A DNA stretch of 64,000 bases, taken from Paenibacillus thermotolerans. GTDB lineage: Bacteria; Bacillota; Bacilli; Paenibacillales; YIM-B00363. Made by a program: the position numbers and the translations under genes. Location: NCBI RefSeq assembly GCF_028745515.1, contig NZ_JAQZSG010000011.1, positions 62,001 through 126,000 of the forward strand. The letters are read 5' to 3'. Every line of letters starts with the position of its first letter. Position 1 is the stretch's first letter. The notes under the pieces are model-generated. The model was not told where the DNA came from. It made no database searches and saw only the letters and a program-made list of their open reading frames with translations. Positions 34,770-42,631 of the stretch are shown here, piece by piece.

Positions 34770-35858
34770 GTGGCGAAACGAGCGTACAACTTTAACGCCG
34801 GACCGGCGGCGCTTCCGATTGAAGTGCTGCAAACCGCGGCGGAGGAAATGACGGATTACAAAGGTACGGGCATGTCCGTTATGGAAATGTCACACCGGAG
34901 CAAGCAGTTTGAAGACTTGAACAACGAGACGCAAAGCTTGTTCAAGGAGCTGCTCGGTTTGCCCGACGGCTATAAGGTTTTGTTCCTTCAAGGCGGCGCG
35001 AGCACGCAGTTTGCCATGATCCCGATGAACCTGCTCGGAGCGGGCAAATCGGCGGGTTACGTGCTGACGGGGGCGTGGGCGACGAAAGCTTACAAGGAAG
35101 CTCAGCTGTTCGGCGATACGTTCGCGGCCGGCTCGTCGAAAGAGTCGGGATACCGGAGGGTGCCGGATATTTCGGGATTCGCGACGCCGGACAATGCGGC
35201 GTATTTGCACGTCACTTCGAATGAAACGATCGAAGGCGTCCAGTTCCAGCGGTTCCCCGAAACGGGCAATGTGCCGCTGATCGCCGACATGTCCAGCGAT
35301 ATATTGAGCCGTCCGGTCGACGCGTCGAAATTCGCTCTCATATACGCCGGCGCCCAAAAAAATCTCGGACCTTCCGGCGTGACCGTCGTGATCGCCAGGG
35401 AAGAACTCGTATCCGAGTCGCCGAAGCACCTGGCGACCATGCTTCGCTATGACACTCATGCGCAAAGCAACTCTTTGTACAATACGCCGCCTTCCTTTTC
35501 GGTTTATATCATGAATTTGGTGCTGCGCTGGATTCGCGATAACGGCGGACTCGCCGCGATGGAGCGCAAAAATATCGAAAAGACGGATTTAATCTATAAA
35601 GCGATCGATGACAGCGCGGGTTTATATGTAGGACATGCCGACAAGCCATTCCGCTCCCGAATGAACATTACGTTCCGCCTGAACGACGAAGCGTTGGAGA
35701 AGACGTTCCTGAAGGAAGCGGAGGCGGCAGGATTTGTCGGTCTGAAAGGACACCGCAGCGTCGGCGGCTGCAGAGCGTCCACCTACAACGCAGTACCTTA
35801 CGAATCATGCAAAGCGCTCGCCGAGTTCATGACGGATTTCCGCCTGCGCCATATGTAA
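34770..35858 (+). CDS. serC: phosphoserine aminotransferase SerC
   Basis: 362 aa, standard length. Converts 3-phosphohydroxypyruvate to phosphoserine, and also acts in PLP synthesis in some bacteria. YNFNAGPAALPIEVL at the N terminus, FLQGGASTQFAMIPMNL, the PLP lysine in YAGAQKNLGPSGVTVV and KGHRSVGGCRAS at the C terminus. GTG 34770 start, with GGAG 11 nt upstream. Begins 62 nt after ppsR and is probably co-transcribed with trmL, which follows 19 nt later. Confidence 0.93.
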   Translation: MAKRAYNFNAGPAALPIEVLQTAAEEMTDYKGTGMSVMEMSHRSKQFEDLNNETQSLFKELLGLPDGYKVLFLQGGASTQFAMIPMNLLGAGKSAGYVLTGAWATKAYKEAQLFGDTFAAGSSKESGYRRVPDISGFATPDNAAYLHVTSNETIEGVQFQRFPETGNVPLIADMSSDILSRPVDASKFALIYAGAQKNLGPSGVTVVIAREELVSESPKHLATMLRYDTHAQSNSLYNTPPSFSVYIMNLVLRWIRDNGGLAAMERKNIEKTDLIYKAIDDSAGLYVGHADKPFRSRMNITFRLNDEALEKTFLKEAEAAGFVGLKGHRSVGGCRASTYNAVPYESCKALAEFMTDFRLRHM

Positions 35859-35877
35859 AAGAGGTGTTCCTAAGAGA

Positions 35878-36342
35878 ATGGCATTTCATATTATGCTTGT
35901 CGAACCTGAAATACCCGCCAATACGGGCAACATATCCAGAACGTGCGCCGGAACCGATACGCATCTTCATCTGGTGAAGCCGCTCGGCTTCTCGATCGAG
36001 GACCGCGAGCTGAAGCGGGCGGGGCTGGACTACTGGCCGTCCGTAAAGCTTCATGTGCACGACTCCTTCGATGAAGCGGTTGCCGAGTGCGAAGGCGGAC
36101 GGTTTTTCCTGGCTACGACGAAAGCTAAGAAGTCGTATGCCGATTTCGAATATCGGGACGGGGACGTGTTTGTGTTCGGCAAAGAGACGGCCGGCTTATC
36201 GCAGTCGATTTTGAGCCGATACCCGGACACGCTGATCCGGATTCCGATCAACGACAACATTCGTTCGTTAAACTTGTCCAATTCGGTTGCCATCGTGTTG
36301 TTCGAAGCGCTTCGGCAAACGTCGTTTCCCGGGTTAAGGTAA
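35878..36342 (+). CDS. trmL: tRNA (cytidine(34)-2'-O)-methyltransferase TrmL
   Basis: 154 aa SPOUT methyltransferase. Signature motifs EPEIPANTGNISRTCAGT, FGKETAGLSQSIL and IPINDNIRSLNLSNSVAIVLFEALRQ form the trefoil-knot SAM site. Methylates the wobble ribose of tRNA-Leu in characterised homologues. Ends before a strong terminator. Confidence 0.93.
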   Translation: MAFHIMLVEPEIPANTGNISRTCAGTDTHLHLVKPLGFSIEDRELKRAGLDYWPSVKLHVHDSFDEAVAECEGGRFFLATTKAKKSYADFEYRDGDVFVFGKETAGLSQSILSRYPDTLIRIPINDNIRSLNLSNSVAIVLFEALRQTSFPGLR

Positions 36343-36357
36343 CTATCTAGAATCAAG

Positions 36358-36398
36358 AGCCGCGATGTATGCGTGATGCATGCATTGCGGCTTTTTTT
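36358..36398 (+). terminator. terminator after trmL
   Basis: AGCCGCGATGTATGC (36358-36372) pairs, with one mismatch, to GCATGCATTGCGGCT (36378-36392); T run follows. The next ~210 bp up to 36609 hold no gene. CATACATA near 36570 resembles a SigE -10 and could serve the YmaF gene. Confidence 0.85.
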
Positions 36399-36609
36399 AA
36401 CGATGCGCCAACGGATAACTAACTCACGCCACAGACGCTAAACTCCGACTTTTGGCGCTGATGCGTACTTTTTCTAGGCAATAACTGCATCGTTGTCCGT
36501 TAGAAAGCTCCGGCTTTTCCGTAACGGGAACCAAGGGCGATTGTCCATTACGAAAAAAGTGAGTCATACATATAGCTGTAACATCAATGCTAAGGAGGCG
36601 TTACAGCCT

Positions 36610-36999
36610 ATGAAAAATATTCCGGTCAAAGGCTTCGTCGTGCATTCGGACAACGGAGACGGAGAGCATTCGCACCGGTTATACATTACTTCCTGGAACG
36701 GAAGGCAGGTGCATGTGCATCCTTTCGCCGGTACGACTTCGTTCGACGACGGACATGTGCATCAATACGCGGGAACGACGGAGCCTGCACCTACAGGCGT
36801 ACAGCACACTCACGGCTATTATGTGGAAACGAGCTTCAATCACGGGCACACTCACGTCATCCGGGGCGTAACCGGGCCGTCGGTGCCGCTTGCGGGAGGC
36901 GGCCATATTCATTACTTCGAAGGGGTTACAACCGTTAACGGCCGTACGCCCCACACGCATCATTACCGGGGGCATACCGGGAACGAAAGCGGACGATGA
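36610..36999 (+). CDS. ymaF: YmaF-family His-rich protein (first copy)
   Basis: 129 aa built of repeated units ending in HxH: EHSHRLY, HVHPFAGTT, GHVHQYAGTT, QHTHGYY, HGHTHVIRGVTG, GHIHYFEGVT, HTHHYRGHTG. No signal peptide or membrane segment. Matches the YmaF family of spore formers, whose function is unknown; the histidine pairs could bind metal. GGAGG 11 nt before the ATG. A second family member lies at 44892-45275 on the other side of the germination gene cluster. Confidence 0.82.
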   Translation: MKNIPVKGFVVHSDNGDGEHSHRLYITSWNGRQVHVHPFAGTTSFDDGHVHQYAGTTEPAPTGVQHTHGYYVETSFNHGHTHVIRGVTGPSVPLAGGGHIHYFEGVTTVNGRTPHTHHYRGHTGNESGR

Positions 37000-37002
37000 G
37001 CG

Positions 37003-37053
37003 AAAATAGGGGGTGCGGCGGAGCTGACGGATAAAATCGCTGCCCCCTATTTT
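37003..37053 (+). terminator. terminator after the first YmaF gene
   Basis: AAAATAGGGGG (37003-37013) pairs perfectly with CCCCCTATTTT (37043-37053). Confidence 0.75.
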
Positions 37054-37119
37054 ATGGATCCAGCATAAACCAGCATATGGTAAAATTGGAGTACATTCAC
37101 GCGGCCGGGGGTGATCGTT

Positions 37120-37290
37120 TTGTCCAACATTCTCTATGTATTATGGGCGGTACTATTGGGCGTCGTTTCTTTTTTTACCGGGGAAGTCGTTACGTATGTA
37201 ATGTTAGGTTTTATATTGCTGGCATTGAACAATATTCACAAAGTAATGAAAGAGATTTCGCGGAAAATGGAACGAAAAGACGGAAGCTGA
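37120..37290 (+). CDS. 56-aa two-helix membrane microprotein
   Basis: TTG start 5 nt after GGGGGTGATC. The peptide begins MSNILYVLWAVLLGVVSFF, then has a second hydrophobic helix (VTYVMLGFILLALN) and a basic tail ending KEISRKMERKDGS. That gives two membrane spans and a cytoplasmic Lys/Arg-rich end. The next gene starts 10 nt downstream, and the stop region supplies its ribosome binding site, so both are probably one operon. Family not recognised. Confidence 0.6.
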   Translation: MSNILYVLWAVLLGVVSFFTGEVVTYVMLGFILLALNNIHKVMKEISRKMERKDGS

Positions 37291-37299
37291 GGTGATCTA

Positions 37300-37866
37300 T
37301 TGTTCGTGCGCATTAGGGAGAAAATGATATATATCAAAAACGCTTTGATGATCGTAATCCCGGTTTTATTCATCCTGATGCTTTGGTGGTTTCAGCCTGC
37401 CAAATCTTTGTATGATCGAATCGAAAGTGCGTTGCGTTTAGCAAATCCCCATTATCAACAATTGCTGCACGTTCATGTCGATCGGCAATGGTCCATAGCG
37501 TTCTTCAAGACGGAAAGAGGAGAACTGGGGGCAGGCCTGCTGGAAGAGAGATACGGCCGATTCAAAGTCGCCGATTTACTCGGGAGACATCCGATACATA
37601 CGGGAAAAGCCTTGGACTGGTATGGGATTGAGCACAGCGAGCGTAATATTCATTTGCTGTTTGGGATCGTTCAAGATCCGAACGTATCGCAAATTATTTT
37701 GATCAGCGAGAGGAATAAAGCGGCGCGCATCATTTCCGAAGGAAACCTTACGATTTGGTATTCGTTGATGGAGGACGGCTTGAACCTGCCGGTTACGATC
37801 CGCGCAACGAATCGGAACGGAGACGTTATATATGAAACGGGAGATGCGGAATATTGGGGCCAATAA
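37300..37866 (+). CDS. membrane-anchored protein of unknown function
   Basis: 188 aa from TTG 37300 (GAGGTGATC upstream). One N-terminal transmembrane helix (ALMIVIPVLFILMLWWF, about residues 15-31) and a soluble domain of about 150 residues with beta-rich, charged sequence. A lipobox is absent. Possibly a PepSY-like or DUF small extracytoplasmic domain, but I do not recognise it. Probable partner of the 56-aa microprotein upstream. Confidence 0.65.
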   Translation: MFVRIREKMIYIKNALMIVIPVLFILMLWWFQPAKSLYDRIESALRLANPHYQQLLHVHVDRQWSIAFFKTERGELGAGLLEERYGRFKVADLLGRHPIHTGKALDWYGIEHSERNIHLLFGIVQDPNVSQIILISERNKAARIISEGNLTIWYSLMEDGLNLPVTIRATNRNGDVIYETGDAEYWGQ

Positions 37867-37996
37867 AGAAGGCATGTCGTCAATGATCTCTCGGTTTGCC
37901 GCAGGAAGTATATAAGAGGAAAAGGATATTATATATAAACTATCGAAATGGTTAGGAAATGTTGAAACTACCGTAATTCAAGGAGGTTGGTTAACT

Positions 37997-38920
37997 ATGG
38001 CGACTGCGTTTCCGGCGATATCCGAGGAGCTGCGTGTACAGCGGCTCGCTCACCCCGGCCGCAAAATCCGGATGGTGCTCGACACCGACACGTTCAATGA
38101 AATCGACGACCAATTCGCCGTCGTCTATGCGCTGAAATCTCCGGAGGCGATGGAGGTCGAAGCGTTGTACGCGGCTCCGTTCTTCAACGAGCTGTCGAGC
38201 GGACCGGCGGACGGAATGGAGAAGAGCTATCAGGAAATATTGAAAATCCGAAGCATTCTCGGACGGGAAGACATTCCGGCGTACCGCGGCTCCGCCGCTT
38301 ACTTGCCGGGCGCGGACCGGCCGGTCGAGAGCGAAGCGGCCCGCGATTTAGTGAGCCGCGCCATGGCGAGCGATCCGTCGGATCCGCTGTATGTCGTGGC
38401 GATCGGAGCGATCACCAACGTCGCATCGGCGCTGCTGCTCGAACCGCGGATTGCGGAGCGCATCGTTGTCGTCTGGCTTGGCGGCAACGCCATGCACTGG
38501 CCGGACACGCGCGAGTTTAATTTGCAGCAGGATATTCACGCGTCCCGTCTCGTGCTCGATTGCGGCGTGCCGCTGGTCATCGTGACGTGCATGGGGGTCG
38601 CCACGCATTTGACCACGACGCTGTCGGAGCTGGCCGAGCATGTGAAAGGGAAAAGCCCGATCGGCGATTACTTATACGAAACTTACAAGGGGTGCGCTTC
38701 CGACCACTATGCCTATTCCCGGGTCATCTGGGATATTTCCGTAATCGCGTGGCTGAACAATCCGGCTTGGTGCCCGAGCTCGCTGGTGCACAGTCCGCAT
38801 TTGTCGGACGATCTGCGGTGGAGCTTCAACCCGCACAGGCACTTCATCCGCTGCGTGCAGTTTATTCAGCGGGACAGCGTGTTCCGGGATTTGTTCCGGA
38901 AAGTCGCAAGCGCTCAATGA
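37997..38920 (+). CDS. inosine-uridine preferring nucleoside hydrolase family protein
   Basis: 307 aa. The calcium-binding N-terminal motif appears as LDTDTFNEIDDQFAV (DTD-x3-EIDD), with the usual LVSRAM/VAIGAITNVASALL core and WLGGNA block. The C-terminal Asp ligand is expected near SDHYAYSRVIWDIS. Hydrolyses the N-glycosidic bond of nucleosides; substrate range unknown. Ideal AGGAGG site. No transporter or kinase genes for nucleosides are adjacent. Confidence 0.85.
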   Translation: MATAFPAISEELRVQRLAHPGRKIRMVLDTDTFNEIDDQFAVVYALKSPEAMEVEALYAAPFFNELSSGPADGMEKSYQEILKIRSILGREDIPAYRGSAAYLPGADRPVESEAARDLVSRAMASDPSDPLYVVAIGAITNVASALLLEPRIAERIVVVWLGGNAMHWPDTREFNLQQDIHASRLVLDCGVPLVIVTCMGVATHLTTTLSELAEHVKGKSPIGDYLYETYKGCASDHYAYSRVIWDISVIAWLNNPAWCPSSLVHSPHLSDDLRWSFNPHRHFIRCVQFIQRDSVFRDLFRKVASAQ

Positions 38921-39068
38921 CGGTGGCGGCGTACGAATGAAGCGCAAAAATCGACCGTCTTCCCGATCATTCGGGATCGTGTGACAAATTTTACTGGCTG
39001 AGAAAACTTTCCTCCTTTATAATGGTGACATATGATTATGTAGCCTGCAGGAGGGGAACTCGATTATC

Positions 39069-40343
39069 ATGTCTTGGACGATTGTTCGAAAGATGGTTCT
39101 CGGCATATCTTGCGTTTCGGCTGTAACTTACGGCACGAGCGCCTTTTTTATTTTTGTTCTGAAGCCGTACTTGGCTCCGTCGATGCCCGACGGGATATAC
39201 ATAAGCGGTGTGCTGGCACTGGGCGTGTTCTGGACCGGCTTTCTCGGATGGTTGGCCGCAAGAGCGCTCGCGAATCCGCTCCGCAAACTGACCGAAGCTT
39301 TGAATACGGCCGCGCAAGGTGACCTTCGCATTGAAATTCCGGCATATTCGAGTAAAGACGAAATCGGAATGCTCACCGAATCGGTCGGGACGATGCTGCA
39401 CAATTTGCGGGAAACGATTCGCGACGTATCGGAAAGTGTGGCCATGTCGTCGCGGCAAGCGTCTTCCTTGAGTACGGCGACTCAGCACGCCGCCCGAGGG
39501 GCGGAGACGATCCGCAACGTTACGGAGCAAATATCAATCGGCGCCGAGCGGCAATCCGAATCGACGCGCTCGACGCTAATTTCCGTGGAGCAGGTAGTAC
39601 AGTCGGCTAATTCCGTAGAGCAGCACGCCGGACAAGCGAAGCTCTCGGCGGAACGGCTCCGGAATGCGGCGCGGGAAACCGGCGCAGCCATTCAAGCGCT
39701 GGTCACCGGCTTATCCCAAATGATCGAATCGACCAGAGGTTCGATTCAGGATATGAATCGGCTGCAGGAGGAGGCGGCCGAGATCGGAAACATTTCATTG
39801 CTTGTACAGCAAATTTCCAGCCAAACGCAGCTTCTCGCATTGAATGCGACGATTGAGGCGGCTCACGCGGGCGAGCACGGGCAAGCCTTCGGGGTTGTAG
39901 CCGCCGAGGTGCGGAAGCTGTCGGAGCAAACGTCGGAAGCTGCCGCGCATATCGACGAATTGATCGGCCGAATGCAGAGAGGCGTAGTCGATGCGGTGAC
40001 GCGGATCGAGTTGGATGCTGCGGCGGCTGAAGCGGAGGCCGTCAGAGGCGAACAGGCAACGGAGGCACTCAAGGATATGGAGAGAGCGGTGGGCGAATCG
40101 GCCGCCGCAGTTGGCATTATATATGAAGGCACACAGGCGCAGGCTGCGGATGTAGAGGCTGCGCTCGGCGAGACGAAGCTCGTTGCCGAAGCGGCGGTAC
40201 GGATCGGCGAAGGGGCCAGGCAGGCAGCCGATGCGGTTAAGGAGCAATTCGCTGTGATGGAGGAAATTGCGGCTTCCACGGAAGAATTAAAAGTGTACGG
40301 GGAGCGATTGCAAGGGAAGATGGGCAAATTCATTCTCGAATAA
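39069..40343 (+). CDS. methyl-accepting chemotaxis-type signalling protein without large sensor domain
   Basis: 424 aa. Two transmembrane helices (about residues 8-29 and 46-66) separated by only about 16 residues, so almost no extracellular part. A HAMP domain (about 65-120) follows, then the MCP signalling domain with hairpin tip INIS... seen as EEAAEIGNISLLVQQISSQT and LALNATIEAAHAGEHGQAFG. The lack of a ligand-binding domain suggests that it senses membrane or intracellular state. TATAAT at 39018-39023 lacks a clear -35. Confidence 0.85.
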   Translation: MSWTIVRKMVLGISCVSAVTYGTSAFFIFVLKPYLAPSMPDGIYISGVLALGVFWTGFLGWLAARALANPLRKLTEALNTAAQGDLRIEIPAYSSKDEIGMLTESVGTMLHNLRETIRDVSESVAMSSRQASSLSTATQHAARGAETIRNVTEQISIGAERQSESTRSTLISVEQVVQSANSVEQHAGQAKLSAERLRNAARETGAAIQALVTGLSQMIESTRGSIQDMNRLQEEAAEIGNISLLVQQISSQTQLLALNATIEAAHAGEHGQAFGVVAAEVRKLSEQTSEAAAHIDELIGRMQRGVVDAVTRIELDAAAAEAEAVRGEQATEALKDMERAVGESAAAVGIIYEGTQAQAADVEAALGETKLVAEAAVRIGEGARQAADAVKEQFAVMEEIAASTEELKVYGERLQGKMGKFILE

Positions 40344-40360
40344 AGTCGCATATTTACTTT

Positions 40361-40396
40361 AAGCAGGCCGATCCCTAATCGGCTTGCTTTTTTTTC
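40361..40396 (+). terminator. terminator after the MCP-like gene
   Basis: AAGCAGGCCGAT (40361-40372) pairs, with one wobble/mismatch, to ATCGGCTTGCTT (40378-40389), followed by a long T run. Confidence 0.85.
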
Positions 40397-40479
40397 TTCC
40401 TATACGGGTCGGTTGACCATATCGGACGGATGCCGTTCTGAGTAGAATAAATGGACGTAAAGGGAGAGGAGGTAAAGCC

Positions 40480-40797
40480 TTGCAGCTTATTAGTCCGATC
40501 AACGCTGCCACTTGTACGCCTTATATCGGCCGGCAGGTTTGCGCCGTTCTTGTGGATGGAACGCCAGTCGTCGGAACACTCGCGGGTGTAACGCCGGATG
40601 GATTGCAGTTTAATGCGGCTTATCCTGGCGCAACCGTGCTTTCCACGCAACCCGGGAAAGCGAAGAAGCAGCTGAAAGCTCTCAATGAAAAAGCGAAAAC
40701 AAAGTTCTTCGGTTTCCCTGGCTTCGGATTCGGAGCTTTCTTCCTTCCGTGGGCGCTTTTGTCGCTGCTGTTCCTTACTCCGTTCTTCTTTATTTAA
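40480..40797 (+). CDS. small protein with C-terminal membrane helix, unknown function
   Basis: 105 aa. TTG start 7 nt after GGGAGAGGAGG. Residues 1-50 (PYIGRQVCAVLVDGTPVVGTLAGV) look like a small beta-barrel of SH3/Sm type. A Lys-rich helix and the Phe/Leu-rich end FGFPGFGFGAFFLPWALLSLLFLTPFFFI follow; that end would insert into a membrane. The arrangement recalls small spore-associated proteins but I cannot assign a family. Flanked by terminators on both sides, so probably monocistronic. Confidence 0.65.
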   Translation: MQLISPINAATCTPYIGRQVCAVLVDGTPVVGTLAGVTPDGLQFNAAYPGATVLSTQPGKAKKQLKALNEKAKTKFFGFPGFGFGAFFLPWALLSLLFLTPFFFI

Positions 40798-40813
40798 TGT
40801 ACATGCACGGATC

Positions 40814-40854
40814 GAAAAAACCGGAGGTGCTCCCGAGCATCTGCCGGTTTTTTC
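40814..40854 (+). terminator. terminator after the 105-aa gene
   Basis: GAAAAAACCGG (40814-40824) pairs with CCGGTTTTTTC (40844-40854); the loop adds an inner AGGTGCTC/GAGCATCT stem. Confidence 0.85.
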
Positions 40855-40925
40855 AAGAGAAATACGACTGCATTGGAGACCGGAACTATACGCAGGCGGT
40901 TTTCTTGGCGCCATAACAAGAAAAA

Positions 40926-40961
40926 AAGCCGGCAGGTAAACATCGGTTTACCCGCCGGCTT
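40926..40961 (-). terminator. terminator downstream of the first YjcZ-type gene
   Basis: AAGCCGGCAGGTAAAC (40926-40941) pairs, with one mismatch, to GTTTACCCGCCGGCTT (40946-40961). A seven-base A run on its left gives the U tract for minus-strand transcription. Confidence 0.85.
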
Positions 40962-40991
40962 ATTTACTTGGCCGGCATAAGCCGGACGTTC

Positions 40992-41102
40992 TTAGATGAA
41001 GAACGAACGAGTAATGATGACAAGCAGGATATACAATACGAGAATAAATGCTGTGCTAGCACCGAAACCGCCGAAACCTCCGAAACCTCCTACACAGGAC
41101 AT
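40992..41102 (-). CDS. YjcZ-family sporulation microprotein (copy 1)
   Basis: 36 aa. MSCVGGFGGFGGFG (Gly/Phe repeats) is followed by one hydrophobic helix ending LVIITRSFFI, the pattern of the YjcZ/YjcZ-like sporulation proteins of Bacillales. Start ATG is preceded by GAGAGGGGGCG on the minus strand. Terminator at 40926-40961. Too short for most gene callers. Confidence 0.75.
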   Translation of the reverse strand: MSCVGGFGGFGGFGASTAFILVLYILLVIITRSFFI

Positions 41103-41153
41103 GGAAACGCCCCCTCTCACCGTATTATTCGAGATGAAATACGAACCTCCGCA

Positions 41154-41273
41154 TTAAATTACAAATGTCATAGAGATAATGACAAGAAGGATAAACAGCA
41201 CTAGAATGACACCTGTACTAGCAAAGAGCCCGCCTCCGAAGCAACCCGTACCGAAGCCGCCTGCAAATCCCAT
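41154..41273 (-). CDS. YjcZ-family sporulation microprotein (copy 2)
   Basis: 39 aa. MGFAGGFGTGCFGGGLF then a hydrophobic helix STGVILVLFILLVIISMTFVI. AAAGGAGGAACGCAG ribosome binding site on the minus strand. Same strand and 51 bp upstream of copy 1, so the two may be co-transcribed. The helix ILVLFILLVII is nearly identical in all three copies of this window (third at 47939-48031). Located divergently from the GerP-like mini-cluster. Confidence 0.75.
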   Translation of the reverse strand: MGFAGGFGTGCFGGGLFASTGVILVLFILLVIISMTFVI

Positions 41274-41396
41274 CTGCGTTCCTCCTTTCCCTTATCCTGT
41301 GAGTCATTATATTCACCCGATGCCCTGCGGATTGGACGGATACACCATAAATCAAAAAAGCGGGCAAACACCCGGCATACCCTTTGCAGGCAAGTA

Positions 41397-41424
41397 ACGA
41401 TTTAATCATAAGCGCCATATGATG
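41397..41424 (+). promoter_or_regulatory. candidate SigK-type promoter for the compact GerP-like set
   Basis: AC at 41397-41398, 17-bp spacer, CATATGATG at 41416-41424 compared with the SigK pattern AC-N16/17-CATANNNTA; the last position deviates. Confidence 0.35.
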
Positions 41425-41446
41425 AAAGGACTGGAGGAATGGTTAA

Positions 41447-41662
41447 ATGCCTACGGTGAACAACATCTTTAACATAAAGATTACTTATGTCGCCAATAAC
41501 GGTTCCATAAATTTCGGAAATACGATTCAAAAGGGCCATACGGCGAACCAAAAGAGCGTCGGCGGTTTCTCGGTCATCGGTGACGGCAGCTTAGGAATGA
41601 ATGCGGAGCTAAGCAAAGTGAACGATCCTGATTTTGCCGATCAGCCCAATAGTCAAGTGTAG
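41447..41662 (+). CDS. GerPA/GerPF-family spore germination protein, divergent
   Basis: 71 aa. The pattern MPTVNNIFNIKITYVANNGSI-NFGNTIQ, followed by a Gly/Ser stretch GGFSVIGDGSLG and a terminal NDPDFADQPNS, parallels GerPA/GerPF (MPAIVG... VQFGD... GSFNTGD ... DPD). More diverged than the GerPA at 43238. GerP proteins are coat-associated and help germinants reach their receptors. First gene of a four-gene set. Confidence 0.7.
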   Translation: MPTVNNIFNIKITYVANNGSINFGNTIQKGHTANQKSVGGFSVIGDGSLGMNAELSKVNDPDFADQPNSQV

Positions 41663-41672
41663 AAGGTGCGCC

Positions 41673-41915
41673 ATGAATATCAATATCGGAATGATCAAGG
41701 TAAACACGATCGGTACGATTGGTTCTCTAAATATCGGGAAAGTCATCTTGTGCAGAAATGAGAGCAATGTGGCTCAGTATGGCACAGGGGAAATGGTTGG
41801 CGACGGAGTGAAGCATATACCGGAGAAGGTGCCGTCGCAGCAGCTCGAGCTGCCGGAAGCGCCGGAACCTTCTCCGGTGCCGCCCGTACCGGCCGCGCCC
41901 CCGGCAGCCTCATAA
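41673..41915 (+). CDS. GerPD/GerPB-like small protein with Pro-rich tail
   Basis: 80 aa. The first 45 residues (INIGMIKVNTIGTIGSLNIGKVILC) carry the GerPB/GerPD-type pattern of a short beta motif followed by an x-Ile-Gly turn. The tail PEAPEPSPVPPVPAAPPAAS is Pro/Ala-rich and absent from normal GerP proteins. ATG 41673 follows AAGGTG. 10 nt after the preceding gene. Confidence 0.6.
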   Translation: MNINIGMIKVNTIGTIGSLNIGKVILCRNESNVAQYGTGEMVGDGVKHIPEKVPSQQLELPEAPEPSPVPPVPAAPPAAS

Positions 41916-41953
41916 TAATATTTCCGCCGAATAAGGAGTGTGAAAAACTCGCC

Positions 41954-42280
41954 ATGTACAATTACCATGCCTATTTGCAAATGCTGGAGCATCGTGTGAG
42001 GCAGCTGGAAGACCGCGCCTTGCTCGCCGAGAAAGAAGTCAAAGATCTGAAAGAGGCGCTTCAGAAGATCAAGCCGGTCAATATCGAGGCGATCAACTAC
42101 AAAGTGCAAGAGCTTGCGGTCAGAGATTTGTCGGGAACGCTGAATATCGGATTGACGGCATTGTCCGACCCGGAGCAGCTGCAGCAATGGCTTCATCAAG
42201 GCGAGGGAGACTCCTCCGGCGGCGAAGTGACGCTCGAAAACCTGCAGCACACTCAAGAAGGAGATGGTCAGCTTGGCTGA
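41954..42280 (+). CDS. short GerPC-like coiled-coil protein
   Basis: 108 aa. An N-terminal coiled coil (YLQMLEHRVRQLEDRALLAEKEVKDLKEALQ, split over about residues 5-40) is followed by KPVNIEAINYKVQELAVRDLSGTLNIGLTAL. This closely parallels the GerPC at 43695 (NIEKIEYNFEQLKVETLEGTLTIGISG). It lacks the ~100-residue C-terminal part of GerPC. AAGGAG is 16 nt upstream, an unusually long distance. The stop overlaps the zinc-ribbon gene. Confidence 0.7.
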   Translation: MYNYHAYLQMLEHRVRQLEDRALLAEKEVKDLKEALQKIKPVNIEAINYKVQELAVRDLSGTLNIGLTALSDPEQLQQWLHQGEGDSSGGEVTLENLQHTQEGDGQLG

Positions 42281-42581
42281 CGCTAACGAGAAGGGAAATC
42301 CGTGCCTCCGATGCGGTTATGAACCCGACAAAAAAGATCAATATTGCGTAGCTTGCGGGGCTCCGGTCGTAAACCGGTGTATGGACGAGGGGGGGCTGCT
42401 GAATGAACCGTGCAACAACGTTTGCGGTCCGAACGCGGCCTTTTGCCCGAAATGCGGTTGTAAGACGGCTTTCAATAAGGCGGGGCTTGTACCGTCCCCG
42501 TATCCCGAAAATCAGGTGCTGGCAAGGGATGAAACGCAGGAAATGAATCTGTTTTCGCATCGGTTTTTTATGACGGATTAA
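42273..42581 (+). CDS. small zinc-ribbon protein
   Basis: 102 aa from TTG 42273 (AAGGAG 9 nt upstream). Cysteine pairs CLRC and CVAC, then C-MDEGG...C-NNV-C and CPKCGC give at least two treble-clef/zinc-ribbon type metal sites. No catalytic domain. It overlaps the GerPC-like gene by 8 nt and ends the set, suggesting a metal-binding coat component or assembly factor. Not present in the canonical gerP operon. Confidence 0.7.
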   Translation: MADANEKGNPCLRCGYEPDKKDQYCVACGAPVVNRCMDEGGLLNEPCNNVCGPNAAFCPKCGCKTAFNKAGLVPSPYPENQVLARDETQEMNLFSHRFFMTD

Positions 42582-42584
42582 AAG

Positions 42585-42626
42585 CCCCAAGGGTAAGAGA
42601 AAGCGGTTCGTCTCCGCCCCTTGGGG
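42585..42626. terminator. bidirectional terminator between the zinc-ribbon gene and hsp20
   Basis: CCCCAAGGG (42585-42593) pairs perfectly with CCCTTGGGG (42618-42626), lying between convergent genes. Confidence 0.7.
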
Positions 42627-42631
42627 AATCT

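Noticed and set aside
36396-36609. Possible third, decayed copy of the dispersed element before the first YmaF gene
   Set aside because: Only short fragments such as TTGTCCGTTAG and CGTAACGG resemble it; order and spacing of modules are not preserved.
40685-40939. 84-codon frame across the two terminators after the 105-aa gene
   Set aside because: It runs antisense-like through both hairpins and overlaps the real gene in another frame.
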